DNA of 64,000 bases from Bacteroidota bacterium (GTDB lineage Bacteria; Bacteroidota; Bacteroidia; B-17B0; Aurantibacillaceae), in contig JANYGK010000011.1 in assembly GCA_025362395.1 (NCBI GenBank), positions 1 through 64,000 on the forward strand, written 5' to 3'. A program made the position numbers and the translations under genes. Shown one piece after another: positions 17,307-26,873 of this stretch (its first letter is position 1; every line of letters starts with the position of its first letter). The notes beneath the pieces were generated by a model. That model ran no database searches. It saw only the letters and a program-made list of their open reading frames with translations, and was not told the DNA's origin.

Positions 17307-20300
17307 ATGGAAACTACCCCATACCACTCTAAACATAAAATTCGTATTGTAACTGCTGCTGCTTTGTTCGACGGGCACGATGCCGCTATAAATATTATGC
17401 GCCGTATTATCCAGTCGAGCGGTGCCGAAGTAATTCATTTAGGCCACGACAGGAGCGCACAGGAAGTAGTAAATTGCGCCATACAGGAAGATGCGAATGC
17501 AATTGCCGTAACAAGCTACCAAGGCGGGCACGTGGAATATTTTAAATACATGTACGACCTTTTAAAAGAAAAGAATTGTGAACATATTAAATTATTCGGC
17601 GGCGGCGGCGGTGTAATTTTACCAACAGAAATTGAAGAATTACATAATTACGGAATTACAAAAATATATTCTCCCGATGACGGGCGTTCCCTTGGCTTAC
17701 AAGGAATGATAAACGATTTGCTGCGTCAGTGCGACTATGCAACGGGCACCAATATTAAACAAGACGTTGCTAAAATAGCAGACCGTGATTATAAATCAAT
17801 AGCACGAATTATTTCGGCAGCCGAAAATTTTAATGAAGAAAATCTAAGCTTATTAAATGAGCTGAAAGAAAAAGCAGGTAAATCACACACCCCTGTGCTT
17901 GGCATAACGGGCACGGGAGGTTCAGGAAAATCGAGCCTTGTAGACGAACTGGTACGCCGCTTTTTAATTGATTTTAAAGATAAGCAAATCGCTATTATTT
18001 CGGTTGATCCGTCGAAGCGTAAAACCGGCGGTGCATTATTAGGTGACAGGATCCGGATGAACGCTATAAATAATGACCGTGTGTATATGCGTTCATTGGC
18101 AACACGACAAAGCAATTTAGCCTTAAGTAAATATGTACAGGATGCGGTTAATATTTGTAAGGCTGCTAATTTTGATCTGATCATTTTAGAAACATCAGGA
18201 ATAGGACAAAGCGATACAGAAATTATTGAGCACTCTAACATGAGTTTATATGTAATGACGCCTGAATATGGCGCTGCTACACAGTTAGAGAAAATTGACA
18301 TGTTGGATTTTGCCGATATTATTGCGCTGAATAAATTTGATAAGCGCGGTGCATTAGACGCTATTCGTGATGTAAAAAAACAATACAAACGCAATCATAA
18401 CTTATGGGAGATTGCAGATGAAGACATTCCTGTTTTCGGAACTATTGCTTCTCAATTTAACGACCCGGGCATGAACCGTTTATACAAAGCGGTCATGAAT
18501 AAAATGGCAGAGAAAACAGGCAATAAAAACCTGGCTTCTCAATTTCACATTACGGAAGAAATGAGTGAGAAAATTTATATCATTCCTCCTTCCAAAACAC
18601 GTTATTTAAGTGAGATCTCTGAAAACAACCGCAGCTACGATAAACGTGCGAGCCAACAGGCGGAAGTGGCGCAAAAATTATATGGCATCCAAAAAACTAT
18701 TGAAACAATTAGTGAGTCAAAGATGGACGATAAAGATCGCTTGATTAAAGGTTTACAAGAGGCTTTTGAAAAAACGAAATTAGATTTGGATCCTCGTAAT
18801 TTGCTAGTGATCGAAAACTGGGAAGCAAAAAAGAAATTATTCAGCAGCGAGTTTTACGAATTTAAAGTGCGTGACAAAGTGTTGAAGATCGCGACACATT
18901 ATGAATCTTTATCTCATTTACAGATCCCTAAAATTGCTTCGCCGAAATACACTTCCTGGGGCGATATTTTAAAATGGAACTTGCAGGAAAATTTCCCGGG
19001 AGATTTTCCTTACACTGCCGGTATTTATCCGTTTAAACGTGAAGGGGAAGACCCTACCCGTATGTTTGCCGGCGAAGGCGGACCTGAGAGAACCAATAAA
19101 CGGTTCCACTACGTCAGTAAAGGATTGCCTGCAGCCCGCCTGAGTACAGCGTTTGACAGTGTGACACTTTACGGCAACGACCCCGATTACCGCCCTGATA
19201 TTTACGGTAAAGTTGGGAACAGTGGGGTAAGTATTTGTTGCTTGGACGACGCTAAAAAATTATACAGCGGTTTTAATTTAGCTGATCCTAAAACATCGGT
19301 GTCGATGACCATTAACGGTCCGGCCCCTACCCTTGCCGCTTTTTTTATGAATGCCGCTATTGATCAGCAATGCGAATTTTATATTAAAGAACACGGTTTA
19401 GAAAAAGACGTTGAAGAAAAAATAAAAGCCATTTATAAAGTTAAAGGAACGGTTCGCCCGACCTATCAAGGCGAATTACCGGAAGGCAATAACGGCTTAG
19501 GCTTAATGTTACTAGGTGTTACAGGCGACCAAGTGTTACCGCATGATGTATACGAAAAAATTAAAGCAACCACTTTATCGCAAGTGCGCGGGACTGTGCA
19601 AGCTGATATTTTAAAAGAAGATCAGGCACAGAACACCTGCATTTTCAGCACAGAATTCAGCTTACGCGTTATGGGCGATGTACAGCAATACTTTATTGAT
19701 AAGAAAGTGCGTAACTTTTATTCGGTAAGCATAAGCGGTTATCATATTGCTGAAGCAGGGGCCAATCCTATCTCCCAGTTGGCTTTTACATTGGCAAACG
19801 GGTTTACGTTTGTTGAATATTATTTAAGCCGCGGAATGAACATTGATGATTTCGCCCCTAATTTATCCTTTTTCTTTAGTAACGGTATTGACCCGGAGTA
19901 CAGTGTCATTGGCCGCGTAAGTCGCCGTATTTGGAGTAAAGCGATGAAGCTGCGTTACGGCGGAAATGAGAGAAGCCAGATGTTAAAATACCATATTCAA
20001 ACATCGGGTCGTTCGTTACACGCACAGGAAATTGATTTTAATGACATTCGTACAACCTTGCAGGCCTTGTATGCTATTTATGACAATTGTAATTCACTGC
20101 ACACCAACGCTTATGATGAAGCTATTACCACGCCTACAGAAGAATCTGTTCGTAGGGCTATGGCTATCCAGTTAATTATTAACCGTGAATTAGGCTTAGC
20201 GAAAAATGAAAATCCGTTACAGGGGTCCTTCATTATTGAAGAGCTAACCGACCTTGTAGAGGAAGCCGTGTTAACCGAGTTTGACCGTATTTCTGAACGC

Positions 20301-20687
20301 GGCGGGGTATTGGGAGCTATGGAAACAATGTACCAACGCGGACAAATTCAGGAAGAAAGCTTGTATTACGAAACACTGAAACATACCGGGGAATATCCTA
20401 TTATCGGCGTAAACACGTTTTTATCAAGTAAAGGCAGCCCTACCATCATTCCTAAAGAAGTGATTCGCTCAACATCGGAAGAAAAAGAATACCAGATAAA
20501 TATGCTTAACGAATTACAGAACTCACATAAAGAAAAACATACTGAGTATGTAAAAAAGCTACAGCATGCGGCCATACAAAATAAAAATATTTTTGATGAA
20601 TTAATGGAAGCCGTTAAGTACATGAGCTTAGGGCAGATTACACGCGCCTTGTTTGAAGTAGGCGGCCAGTACAGGAGAAATATGTAA
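17307..20687 (+). CDS. icmF: Fused isobutyryl-CoA mutase IcmF
   Basis: An adenosylcobalamin-dependent acyl-CoA mutase fused to its G-protein chaperone. Order: N-terminal B12-binding domain ([16 protein letters not shown] with the cobalt-ligand His; [15 protein letters not shown]), MeaI-type GTPase (P-loop [14 protein letters not shown], later [14 protein letters not shown]), linker, then the mutase TIM barrel ([43 protein letters not shown]). This architecture is specific to IcmF and not to MutA/MutB. It interconverts isobutyryl- and n-butyryl-CoA or related acyl-CoAs. The track starts at TTG 17250; I prefer ATG 17307 ([18 protein letters not shown]), which places the B12 domain near the N-terminus as in the family (1126 aa). 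Exact substrate unresolved. Confidence 0.95.
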   Translation: METTPYHSKHKIRIVTAAALFDGHDAAINIMRRIIQSSGAEVIHLGHDRSAQEVVNCAIQEDANAIAVTSYQGGHVEYFKYMYDLLKEKNCEHIKLFGGGGGVILPTEIEELHNYGITKIYSPDDGRSLGLQGMINDLLRQCDYATGTNIKQDVAKIADRDYKSIARIISAAENFNEENLSLLNELKEKAGKSHTPVLGITGTGGSGKSSLVDELVRRFLIDFKDKQIAIISVDPSKRKTGGALLGDRIRMNAINNDRVYMRSLATRQSNLALSKYVQDAVNICKAANFDLIILETSGIGQSDTEIIEHSNMSLYVMTPEYGAATQLEKIDMLDFADIIALNKFDKRGALDAIRDVKKQYKRNHNLWEIADEDIPVFGTIASQFNDPGMNRLYKAVMNKMAEKTGNKNLASQFHITEEMSEKIYIIPPSKTRYLSEISENNRSYDKRASQQAEVAQKLYGIQKTIETISESKMDDKDRLIKGLQEAFEKTKLDLDPRNLLVIENWEAKKKLFSSEFYEFKVRDKVLKIATHYESLSHLQIPKIASPKYTSWGDILKWNLQENFPGDFPYTAGIYPFKREGEDPTRMFAGEGGPERTNKRFHYVSKGLPAARLSTAFDSVTLYGNDPDYRPDIYGKVGNSGVSICCLDDAKKLYSGFNLADPKTSVSMTINGPAPTLAAFFMNAAIDQQCEFYIKEHGLEKDVEEKIKAIYKVKGTVRPTYQGELPEGNNGLGLMLLGVTGDQVLPHDVYEKIKATTLSQVRGTVQADILKEDQAQNTCIFSTEFSLRVMGDVQQYFIDKKVRNFYSVSISGYHIAEAGANPISQLAFTLANGFTFVEYYLSRGMNIDDFAPNLSFFFSNGIDPEYSVIGRVSRRIWSKAMKLRYGGNERSQMLKYHIQTSGRSLHAQEIDFNDIRTTLQALYAIYDNCNSLHTNAYDEAITTPTEESVRRAMAIQLIINRELGLAKNENPLQGSFIIEELTDLVEEAVLTEFDRISERGGVLGAMETMYQRGQIQEESLYYETLKHTGEYPIIGVNTFLSSKGSPTIIPKEVIRSTSEEKEYQINMLNELQNSHKEKHTEYVKKLQHAAIQNKNIFDELMEAVKYMSLGQITRALFEVGGQYRRNM

Positions 20688-20690
20688 GTA

Positions 20691-21089
20691 ATGATCAAAA
20701 AAAACTTACTTATTCTTTTTATTTTATACTTGTCATTATGCGATGCTGCTGATTTTATTCCAAAAAAAACAAAAACATATCCTGCCGGTTTGAGCGCGCT
20801 AACCTTGAGTTATTATAATAAAAAATTTAATGTATCTTTTTTAGAACATAAGAATAATTATGAAATATCTTTTAAAGAATATACTTTCAGGAGATTTGAT
20901 TCCGCAAAAAAATTTAATAAAGTAAATTTTGTTTCTGTAAATATAGATGAGAATGGACATTCTGAAAAAAGGATCATTGATGAAAATAATACCGCGCATT
21001 TATTTCCTTGGCTAAATGATAACCATCAACATAAAGTACATAGTTTTGAAAGTCGGTCTTTTATTCCGTTAGAATTTTTATTCAACTAA
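20691..21089 (+). CDS. Small exported protein of unknown function
   Basis: 132 aa beginning three nt after the icmF stop, so probably in the same transcript. An N-terminal hydrophobic stretch (MIKKNLLILFILYLSLCDA) looks like a Sec signal. The rest is Lys/Asn/Phe-rich with beta-type patterning and no motif that I recognise. Nothing suggests a role in acyl-CoA metabolism. Confidence 0.6.
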   Translation: MIKKNLLILFILYLSLCDAADFIPKKTKTYPAGLSALTLSYYNKKFNVSFLEHKNNYEISFKEYTFRRFDSAKKFNKVNFVSVNIDENGHSEKRIIDENNTAHLFPWLNDNHQHKVHSFESRSFIPLEFLFN

Positions 21090-21297
21090 TATAAGCTGGA
21101 AAGGAAGTGTTAGAACGTGTACTGTGTAGTGTGCGAAATTTAATTAATAAAAATCAGGTTTATGTAGATGCTCTTAATATATAACCAAAATTCTCTCAAA
21201 TACTTAAACCAAACTAATTACTCCGGAACTTCAACGTTAAATCACTGTTCCTGATCAAAAAAACATCTTAAATTTTAGGCTATTTGCAAAAATGGCT

Positions 21298-21305
21298 TAC
21301 TTTTG
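21298..21305 (+). promoter_or_regulatory. -7 box of the outer-membrane gene set
   Basis: TACTTTTG, a full TAnnTTTG match, 63 nt upstream of ATG 21369 in the 279-nt gap. The -33 region is weak (TTTA rather than TTTG). The rest of the gap (21090-21297) holds nothing that I can identify. Confidence 0.5.
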
Positions 21306-21368
21306 TTAAAATTTAGATCCTATACATAACTTGACATTTTTAGGGTAGTTGATAAATACAATTATTAT

Positions 21369-22109
21369 ATGAAATTAATATATACCATTCTTTTCTTTAT
21401 TTTATTTTTGGCTTCCGGCCTACAAGGAACTGCACAAATAAAAAAGGCGGCAAAAAAAAATTCCAAGAGTCAGTTTTGGAGAAACGTAGAACGTTCCACT
21501 ATAAGATCGCCCTGGACTGTAGGTTTAGGTTGGAATGTAATTGACGATGACGGAAAACCTTTTAATAAATTATTTAATGCAAGCAATTCATGGAACGTTG
21601 TTCCTTATCCTTCTAAATTAAGCTGCGAAAAAGACCTTATTCAAGGTTGGAGTGTAGAAGTGGCAGTTAATTATAATCAACTAAAAACCGGCAAAACGGT
21701 TAATAACGATGTTTTAAAAAGTACAGGCTCTTTTATTTCAGCTGATATTAATGGGAAATTCAGCTTTTTGGACCTTATTAAAAATAAAATACCTTATTTT
21801 GATCCTTATGTACTACATGGTTACGGTTACACTTACAGAGGTGTGGGCAAATATAGCAGCGTACCTACCGCTAACATTGGTTTGGGATTTAATGTTTGGG
21901 TGTATGATGATATGATCGGTATCAACGTTCAGTCTCAGGCTAAATTTGCTATTAATTCTCCTTTCATTAAAACAGGGGGTAATTATTTACAACATTCGTT
22001 AGGTATTGTGTATAAATTTGAAACAGGATCTTCGCGTTACGGACAAAAACCCGGGCGCAGTGGAAGCAAGTATAAATTTTTTAAAACCCGAAAGAAAAGC
22101 GTGAAGTAA
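21369..22109 (+). CDS. Outer-membrane beta-barrel protein (tandem copy 1)
   Basis: 246 aa with a signal peptide (MKLIYTILFFILFLASGLQGTAQ) and alternating aromatic/polar strands typical of OmpA-like eight-strand barrels. It lacks an OmpA peptidoglycan-binding domain, which the gene two places downstream provides. The next gene is a clear paralogue: WNVIDDDGKPFNKLF against GNVVDDDGKPFNKVF, KTGKTVNNDV against KPGKTINNDV, and NYLQHSLGIVYKF against NYLQHSLGIIYKF. The C-terminus is a basic tail (Arg/Lys/Gly). Probably a structural outer-membrane protein; function unknown. Confidence 0.75.
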   Translation: MKLIYTILFFILFLASGLQGTAQIKKAAKKNSKSQFWRNVERSTIRSPWTVGLGWNVIDDDGKPFNKLFNASNSWNVVPYPSKLSCEKDLIQGWSVEVAVNYNQLKTGKTVNNDVLKSTGSFISADINGKFSFLDLIKNKIPYFDPYVLHGYGYTYRGVGKYSSVPTANIGLGFNVWVYDDMIGINVQSQAKFAINSPFIKTGGNYLQHSLGIVYKFETGSSRYGQKPGRSGSKYKFFKTRKKSVK

Positions 22110-22267
22110 TTTTCATTTACTGCTTTACTTTTTCTTCATATCATTTAAAATAATCCTATTCCTAAATTTTTAACACATCTCTTGTTTGTTAACACCCAAA
22201 AAAGTCTTATAATTGTTAATAATTAGTTCATAACCTGAATTTATAAATTATTGAAACAATCTTATTT

Positions 22268-22963
22268 GTGAGAAAATCCGGATTTTGCCTTTTTGTAATA
22301 TTTACTATTTGCCTGTGTAATTCTTTGTTTGCGCAAAAAAAGCACCCGATGCTTGTTCCTTGCTTTGTGCCTTTGCATTCCTTTAAGCACTTTATTACTA
22401 AAACCCCTTGGATCATTCAATTGGGAGGAAATGTGGTAGATGATGACGGGAAGCCTTTTAATAAAGTGTTTGATGTTAAAAATACATGGAATGTTCCTCC
22501 CTTCCCTACAAAACTTGCCATAGAAAAAGAATTAAACTACAATTGGAACCTAGAGTTGGCATTTACTTATAATAATTTTAAACCCGGTAAAACCATTAAT
22601 AACGATGTGTATACAACTGCCGGAACATTTTTTTCGGTTGATATAAACGGGAAAAAGATTCTTACTAAATTATACAGGATCGAACCCTATTTATTTTCGG
22701 GCTTCGGCTATACGCTGCGCACTGTATCAAAATACTCAAATAGTGTAACACTTAATGCCGGCTTTGGTTTTAATATATGGGTGGTTGACAATGTATTGGG
22801 AATAAATATACAGGGTTCGGGAAAGTTCGGGCTTACAAGCCCTATAGTAAAAACAGGCGCTAATTATTTACAGCATTCATTAGGTATTATTTATAAGTTC
22901 AGCGGCAACTACAAAAAATTAAAAGCTGCACGTTTACACATTCGTAAAATTTACACTAAATAA
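22268..22963 (+). CDS. Outer-membrane beta-barrel protein (tandem copy 2)
   Basis: 231 aa, paralogue of the gene upstream along its whole length. The start is GTG, which gives a complete signal peptide (MRKSGFCLFVIFTICLCNSLFAQ); no better ATG lies nearby. The barrel ends with strands such as NYLQHSLGIIYKFSG and a short basic tail. It is followed 26 nt later by the OmpA protein, so the three are likely one unit. Tandem duplication followed by divergence is the simplest history. Confidence 0.75.
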   Translation: MRKSGFCLFVIFTICLCNSLFAQKKHPMLVPCFVPLHSFKHFITKTPWIIQLGGNVVDDDGKPFNKVFDVKNTWNVPPFPTKLAIEKELNYNWNLELAFTYNNFKPGKTINNDVYTTAGTFFSVDINGKKILTKLYRIEPYLFSGFGYTLRTVSKYSNSVTLNAGFGFNIWVVDNVLGINIQGSGKFGLTSPIVKTGANYLQHSLGIIYKFSGNYKKLKAARLHIRKIYTK

Positions 22964-22989
22964 TTTATTATATTTTTTTAAATTTAATT

Positions 22990-24114
22990 ATGAAACTTAC
23001 TTTATTTATTTTATTATTCAGCTGTTTTTTAATGAAAGGGTTTTCGCAAACTGTTTACAGTAATGAACAGGTTATTAAGATCTCTGATTACCTGACGAAG
23101 CTTGAAAAGCAGGATTCTTTGATCAGAACTATGTTATCAGGTCTGGATGTATCATTATCTGCCACAAAGGAAGAACCTAAACCTAAAACGGTAAACCTCT
23201 GCGGAAAGCTTACCGGGCTTAACAAAACACAATTTCCCATAACCGATATTAATTTAATGTTGGTGAAAGAAAATGGAGAAGTCATCAGTCAGAAAACTTC
23301 TAACAACGGTAATTTTAATTTCTTAAATATTAACCCTACCGAAAATTACAGCTTTAAAATAAGTTCTGAAGACACTAAAGTATTGGAAGCAGGTAAGCTT
23401 ATTATTTCGGATTGCAATGGAAAGACTGTAAAAATAATTACTAAAAATGCCGCCGGGCTTTTTGAGTATAAATTGTTGGATGTTGAAAAAACACAGATGA
23501 GCACAGAAGGCTCGGGTGAAGTAACAAGCGGTTCTATGGATCCTTTAGCAAAGGTAACGACATTAATAACAAACTTCGAAAAGTTGAAAGCTGATACAAA
23601 AACCTGTGAGGCAAATGTAGCAGACCTGCAAAAAAAATTCAGTGAGCTTGAAAAAATATTTGATGCGCTTAAATCAAAACCTCAGGATATGGACACAGAC
23701 CTGCAGTTGTATGATGGCAACTTATTATCAAAGTATTTAAAGCTGATCAATTTTAAATCGAACGATGCTACTTTAGATGAGGAAGCTTACAAATCGTTAG
23801 ATGCCTTAACGGTACAGTTAAGAAAGTTTACTAAAGTAAAATTTGTAATACAAGGACATGCTGATAATTCGGGTACTGACGAAAAAAACCTGAAGCTGTC
23901 GCAGGAAAGAGCTGACGTGGTTAAAGCGTATTTAGTTTCTAAAAAAGTAGATGTTAAACGGATCTCTACACAGGCTATGGGTTCAGCTTATCCTATTGCC
24001 AACAACGAGGTAGAAGAAGGCAGAGCGAAGAACCGTCGTGTAGAAATTAAAGCGAATAATAATTCGGCACCGGTTGCTTCAAAAAGCAAAGCTAAAGGAA
24101 AAAAGGGGCAATAA
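22990..24114 (+). CDS. OmpA family peptidoglycan-associated protein with Cna-like domain
   Basis: 374 aa. Signal peptide (MKLTLFILLFSCFLMKGFSQ), a CarboxypepD_reg/Cna-like beta domain (~60-165) closely similar to the second one in the 5146-7626 protein (NYSFKI..., AGLFEYKLLD against AGFFEYKLLD), a short coiled-coil-like segment (~195-230), and a C-terminal OmpA domain (~255-360; VIQGHADNSGTDEKNLKLSQERA, KNRRVEIKA). It ends in a Lys/Gly-rich tail. It likely tethers the outer membrane, perhaps together with the two barrels upstream, to peptidoglycan. Confidence 0.85.
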   Translation: MKLTLFILLFSCFLMKGFSQTVYSNEQVIKISDYLTKLEKQDSLIRTMLSGLDVSLSATKEEPKPKTVNLCGKLTGLNKTQFPITDINLMLVKENGEVISQKTSNNGNFNFLNINPTENYSFKISSEDTKVLEAGKLIISDCNGKTVKIITKNAAGLFEYKLLDVEKTQMSTEGSGEVTSGSMDPLAKVTTLITNFEKLKADTKTCEANVADLQKKFSELEKIFDALKSKPQDMDTDLQLYDGNLLSKYLKLINFKSNDATLDEEAYKSLDALTVQLRKFTKVKFVIQGHADNSGTDEKNLKLSQERADVVKAYLVSKKVDVKRISTQAMGSAYPIANNEVEEGRAKNRRVEIKANNNSAPVASKSKAKGKKGQ

Positions 24115-24141
24115 ATTATTTTATTGACGGCGTAAAATAAT
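24115..24141 (+). terminator. AT-rich inverted repeat after the OmpA gene
   Basis: ATTATTTTA and TAAAATAAT form a perfect 9-bp inverted repeat around a 9-nt loop, starting at the base after the OmpA stop codon. The stem is all A/T, so as a terminator it is weak. It lies between convergent genes. Confidence 0.3.
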
Positions 24142-24226
24142 GTTTATAGGTTATTGCTCCGGGTAAGTGTATACGATGTTATTTACGGAATTTTAGAATA
24201 GAGAATGTGAATCAAAAACTCAACGC

Positions 24227-26644
24227 TTATTTGCCTCCTTTGCCCTTTGGTTCTATATCTTTTACCCGGCGTTGTTCCACTTTTAGTTTACCGAAATTGT
24301 AATTCACGCTAATGTTTATTCGCCTCGTATCATAGGTTTGTCGCCCGGTCATGTGTAAGTTTTGGTAATTTACAATTGTATTTCTTATTAAACCATAACA
24401 TATATCGTTAAAAGCTAAGGCTACCGAAAGCTTATCTCCTAATAGTGTTTTTTTGAAAGCCACATTGATATAAGACCTTGCTTTCGTATGATAAATGCCT
24501 TCCAAAAACGGACTCAGGTAAAAAGCATTCAATTCTATTGAATACCCTTTTGAAAATGTTATTCTGCTAAACAAATTAGGATTAACTGCCACAGTGGAAA
24601 TAGCATACGGCAAATTATTAATACTGCCTTTGGCATTAATATGAAATACGGTTACATTTAAATTAACCGACCACCATTTAAACAAATCTCTTTGTATAAA
24701 TAAAGAGTAAGAATAAACATCTGCATATTTTAAATTGGCAGTTGTGTTCACATACGATTTACTTGAATCGTTTTGAATATTATAGGCCATAAAATTGTTG
24801 TAGATCCTGCTAAAGTTAATACTGTTGCTTAACCATGTTTTATACGAGTGTGTTAAGCCAAAATCATGACTGTACTCCGGCTTTAAAAAAGGATTGCCTT
24901 TATTGGAGGCTAATGTACTTATAAAAATAACAAAGGGATTAAAGGAGTTATAGTCAGGGCGATTTACCCGCTTATTATAAGAAAGTGAAAAAGCATGATT
25001 ATCCGACTTTTTATAATCTACAGTCACTAATGGAAATAGATTAAAGTATTGCCTGTTAAATCCTAAACCATTACTTTTACTTATGGTGTTAATAACCGTG
25101 TTTTCAGCTCTTACACCTGCCTGCAACGATACTTTTTTGTATTGCTTGTTAATGTTAATATAGCCTGCGCTTATGTTTTGCTTATAATTAAACACATTGG
25201 TGTAGTTACTGTCTGTTATATATTCGCCGGTTGTATAATTTTGGTTTTGTAAATTATAATCACTGATCATTTTCTGGTAACTGTGTTTTATGCCGGCTTC
25301 CAACTTAAACTCTTTTTTAAATTCTTTTTCAAAATCAAGTATGGCAGAACCGGTGGTGAAATATAAGGTATTAGATGTTTTAAAAATAGCAGGCGTTGTC
25401 GCATCATTATTATTGGCGTCTAAAAAATGATTATCGAAGTTGGCAGCATAAATATCCCAATACGGTTTATAATCGGCCGAAAACCGAAGCGCTGTACCCA
25501 GTGTATCAAATAAATGTTCAGCGTTTATGTTAAACTCAGGATAAATCCATGGGTTTGGTTTTTGAGATATAAGTTTCAGGTTTTGATATCCTAAGCTGTT
25601 ATCACCCATTGCTGTGGTAGCTACATTATCTACATTGCCCATGCCAAAGGCACCGTTCATTTTTACACTAACAGAATTAGATCTATTAATAAACCAGTCT
25701 GCACCAAGATCATAGGTTTCGGAATGGTGATGTTGTTTGGTAATGTATTTTGACTGAAGTGTTGATCGGGTTCCGTTATAGTTAACAGAGTTTTTAAAAT
25801 CTTCATTCACCCTTAGCCATTCTTTAGTAGCCGTAAACCCTGAAAAAAAGTTCATTTTTCGCCCTTTATAATTTAAGCTGAAGCCACCCGACGGGTTTCC
25901 GTAAAATCCTTGCGAATAACTGCCAAATATATTGCCGCTGATGCCAACGAGTTTTAATTTATTGGTTTTAATATTAATCATACCACCTGTGCCGGCGGCA
26001 TCATATTTAACGGGTGGTTTTTTAAGAACTTCTATTTTTTCTATCCGGGAGGCATTCATGCTTTTTAAAACATTAATTAATTGCTGCCCGGATAATTGTT
26101 GAAGCTTGCCATCAATTAAAATTTTTACGCCAGACTTTCCTTGTATGGAAATGTTACCGTCTGAAACTGTGACACCGGGCAATCGTGATAATAAATCATA
26201 AGCCGTATTGCCCATGGCTAAAGCTGTACCCTCTACATTTACAATGATATTGCCATTTTTAAATTCAACAGTTTTCTTTTGACCGGAAACTGATATTTCA
26301 TTTAAGTTAATACCTGTAGGGTGTAGGTTAATGACAGGCACTGAAACAGTACCGGTGCTGTCATACTCTATTTTACCGGAGTAATACATATTGAAACCCA
26401 TTGCTGAGATTTTTAACCGGTAGCTCCCTTTTTTTATGGCTTCAAAACAATAATTTCCATCTCCATCGGACATTACACCTTTTACAATACTACTGTCGCT
26501 ATAGTTAAGTAAACCTATTGGCGTATAAGGAATAACGGACTGCAGTGTGTCCGTTAATTTTCCTTTCAGGGAACATTGCGAATGTAAGGCATACGTAGCA
26601 GCAAGTAAAAAAATAAATAAAATAAGATTTTTACTAAGCTTCAT
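24227..26644 (-). CDS. TonB-dependent receptor-like outer-membrane protein
   Basis: 805 aa. Signal peptide, N-terminal CarboxypepD_reg domain (~22-110; GNYCFEAIKKGSYRLKI), a plug domain (~120-225; DLLSRLPGVTVSDG, IEVLKKPPVKYDAAGTGGMINIKT) and a ~560-residue beta-barrel of the outer-membrane beta-barrel family 3 type seen in Bacteroidota. No SusD partner and no transport gene is adjacent, so the ligand is unknown. It is convergent with the OmpA gene. A TATATTTA box lies 14 nt upstream of the ATG, back to back with a plus-strand TACTTTTG box. Confidence 0.88.
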   Translation of the reverse strand: MKLSKNLILFIFLLAATYALHSQCSLKGKLTDTLQSVIPYTPIGLLNYSDSSIVKGVMSDGDGNYCFEAIKKGSYRLKISAMGFNMYYSGKIEYDSTGTVSVPVINLHPTGINLNEISVSGQKKTVEFKNGNIIVNVEGTALAMGNTAYDLLSRLPGVTVSDGNISIQGKSGVKILIDGKLQQLSGQQLINVLKSMNASRIEKIEVLKKPPVKYDAAGTGGMINIKTNKLKLVGISGNIFGSYSQGFYGNPSGGFSLNYKGRKMNFFSGFTATKEWLRVNEDFKNSVNYNGTRSTLQSKYITKQHHHSETYDLGADWFINRSNSVSVKMNGAFGMGNVDNVATTAMGDNSLGYQNLKLISQKPNPWIYPEFNINAEHLFDTLGTALRFSADYKPYWDIYAANFDNHFLDANNNDATTPAIFKTSNTLYFTTGSAILDFEKEFKKEFKLEAGIKHSYQKMISDYNLQNQNYTTGEYITDSNYTNVFNYKQNISAGYININKQYKKVSLQAGVRAENTVINTISKSNGLGFNRQYFNLFPLVTVDYKKSDNHAFSLSYNKRVNRPDYNSFNPFVIFISTLASNKGNPFLKPEYSHDFGLTHSYKTWLSNSINFSRIYNNFMAYNIQNDSSKSYVNTTANLKYADVYSYSLFIQRDLFKWWSVNLNVTVFHINAKGSINNLPYAISTVAVNPNLFSRITFSKGYSIELNAFYLSPFLEGIYHTKARSYINVAFKKTLLGDKLSVALAFNDICYGLIRNTIVNYQNLHMTGRQTYDTRRINISVNYNFGKLKVEQRRVKDIEPKGKGGK

Positions 26645-26658
26645 ATCTAAGGGATATT

Positions 26659-26666
26659 TAAATATA
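26659..26666 (-). promoter_or_regulatory. Possible -7 box of the TonB-receptor-like gene
   Basis: TATATTTA on the minus strand, 14 nt before ATG 26644. It matches the -7 consensus except for the last base. Confidence 0.35.
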
Positions 26667-26685
26667 AACTAAAATATAATACGCA

Positions 26686-26856
26686 TACTTTTGTATTAAC
26701 ACTTTTTGGTGAATATGCTTTAATAACCAACGTCTAACTATAGCTATGGGGAGCAATCAATAAAAAAATAAAACAAGTTATTCCTAAGCACCAAGCCTTC
26801 TCATTCATAATTTATAACCCATAAAAAAATCCCGGCAAAAGTTCCGGGATTTTTAT
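26686..26856 (+). ncRNA. Candidate small RNA (promoter box plus terminator, no ORF)
   Basis: A plus-strand TACTTTTG (26686-26693) has no coding sequence after it. About 130 nt later comes a strong hairpin with a T-rich tail on this strand as well. The stretch would give a transcript from about 26700 to 26856. No -33 TTG is present at the right spacing, so this is only a candidate. Confidence 0.25.
26823..26856 (-). terminator. Terminator of the polysaccharide operon
   Basis: ATCCCGG-8 nt-CCGGGAT, 7 bp of GC-rich stem flanked by A-runs and T-runs on both sides, so it can work in both directions. It lies 18 nt past the wzc stop codon (26874) and closes the minus-strand locus. Confidence 0.85.
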
Positions 26857-26873
26857 TTTATGTTATTCTTTTT

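Noticed and set aside
17789-18394. 201-aa minus-strand ORF within icmF
   Set aside because: Long but antisense to a strongly conserved GTPase domain; Ser/Arg-rich shadow composition.
21090-21297. tRNA or other structural RNA in the gap
   Set aside because: No cloverleaf pattern or conserved box seen.
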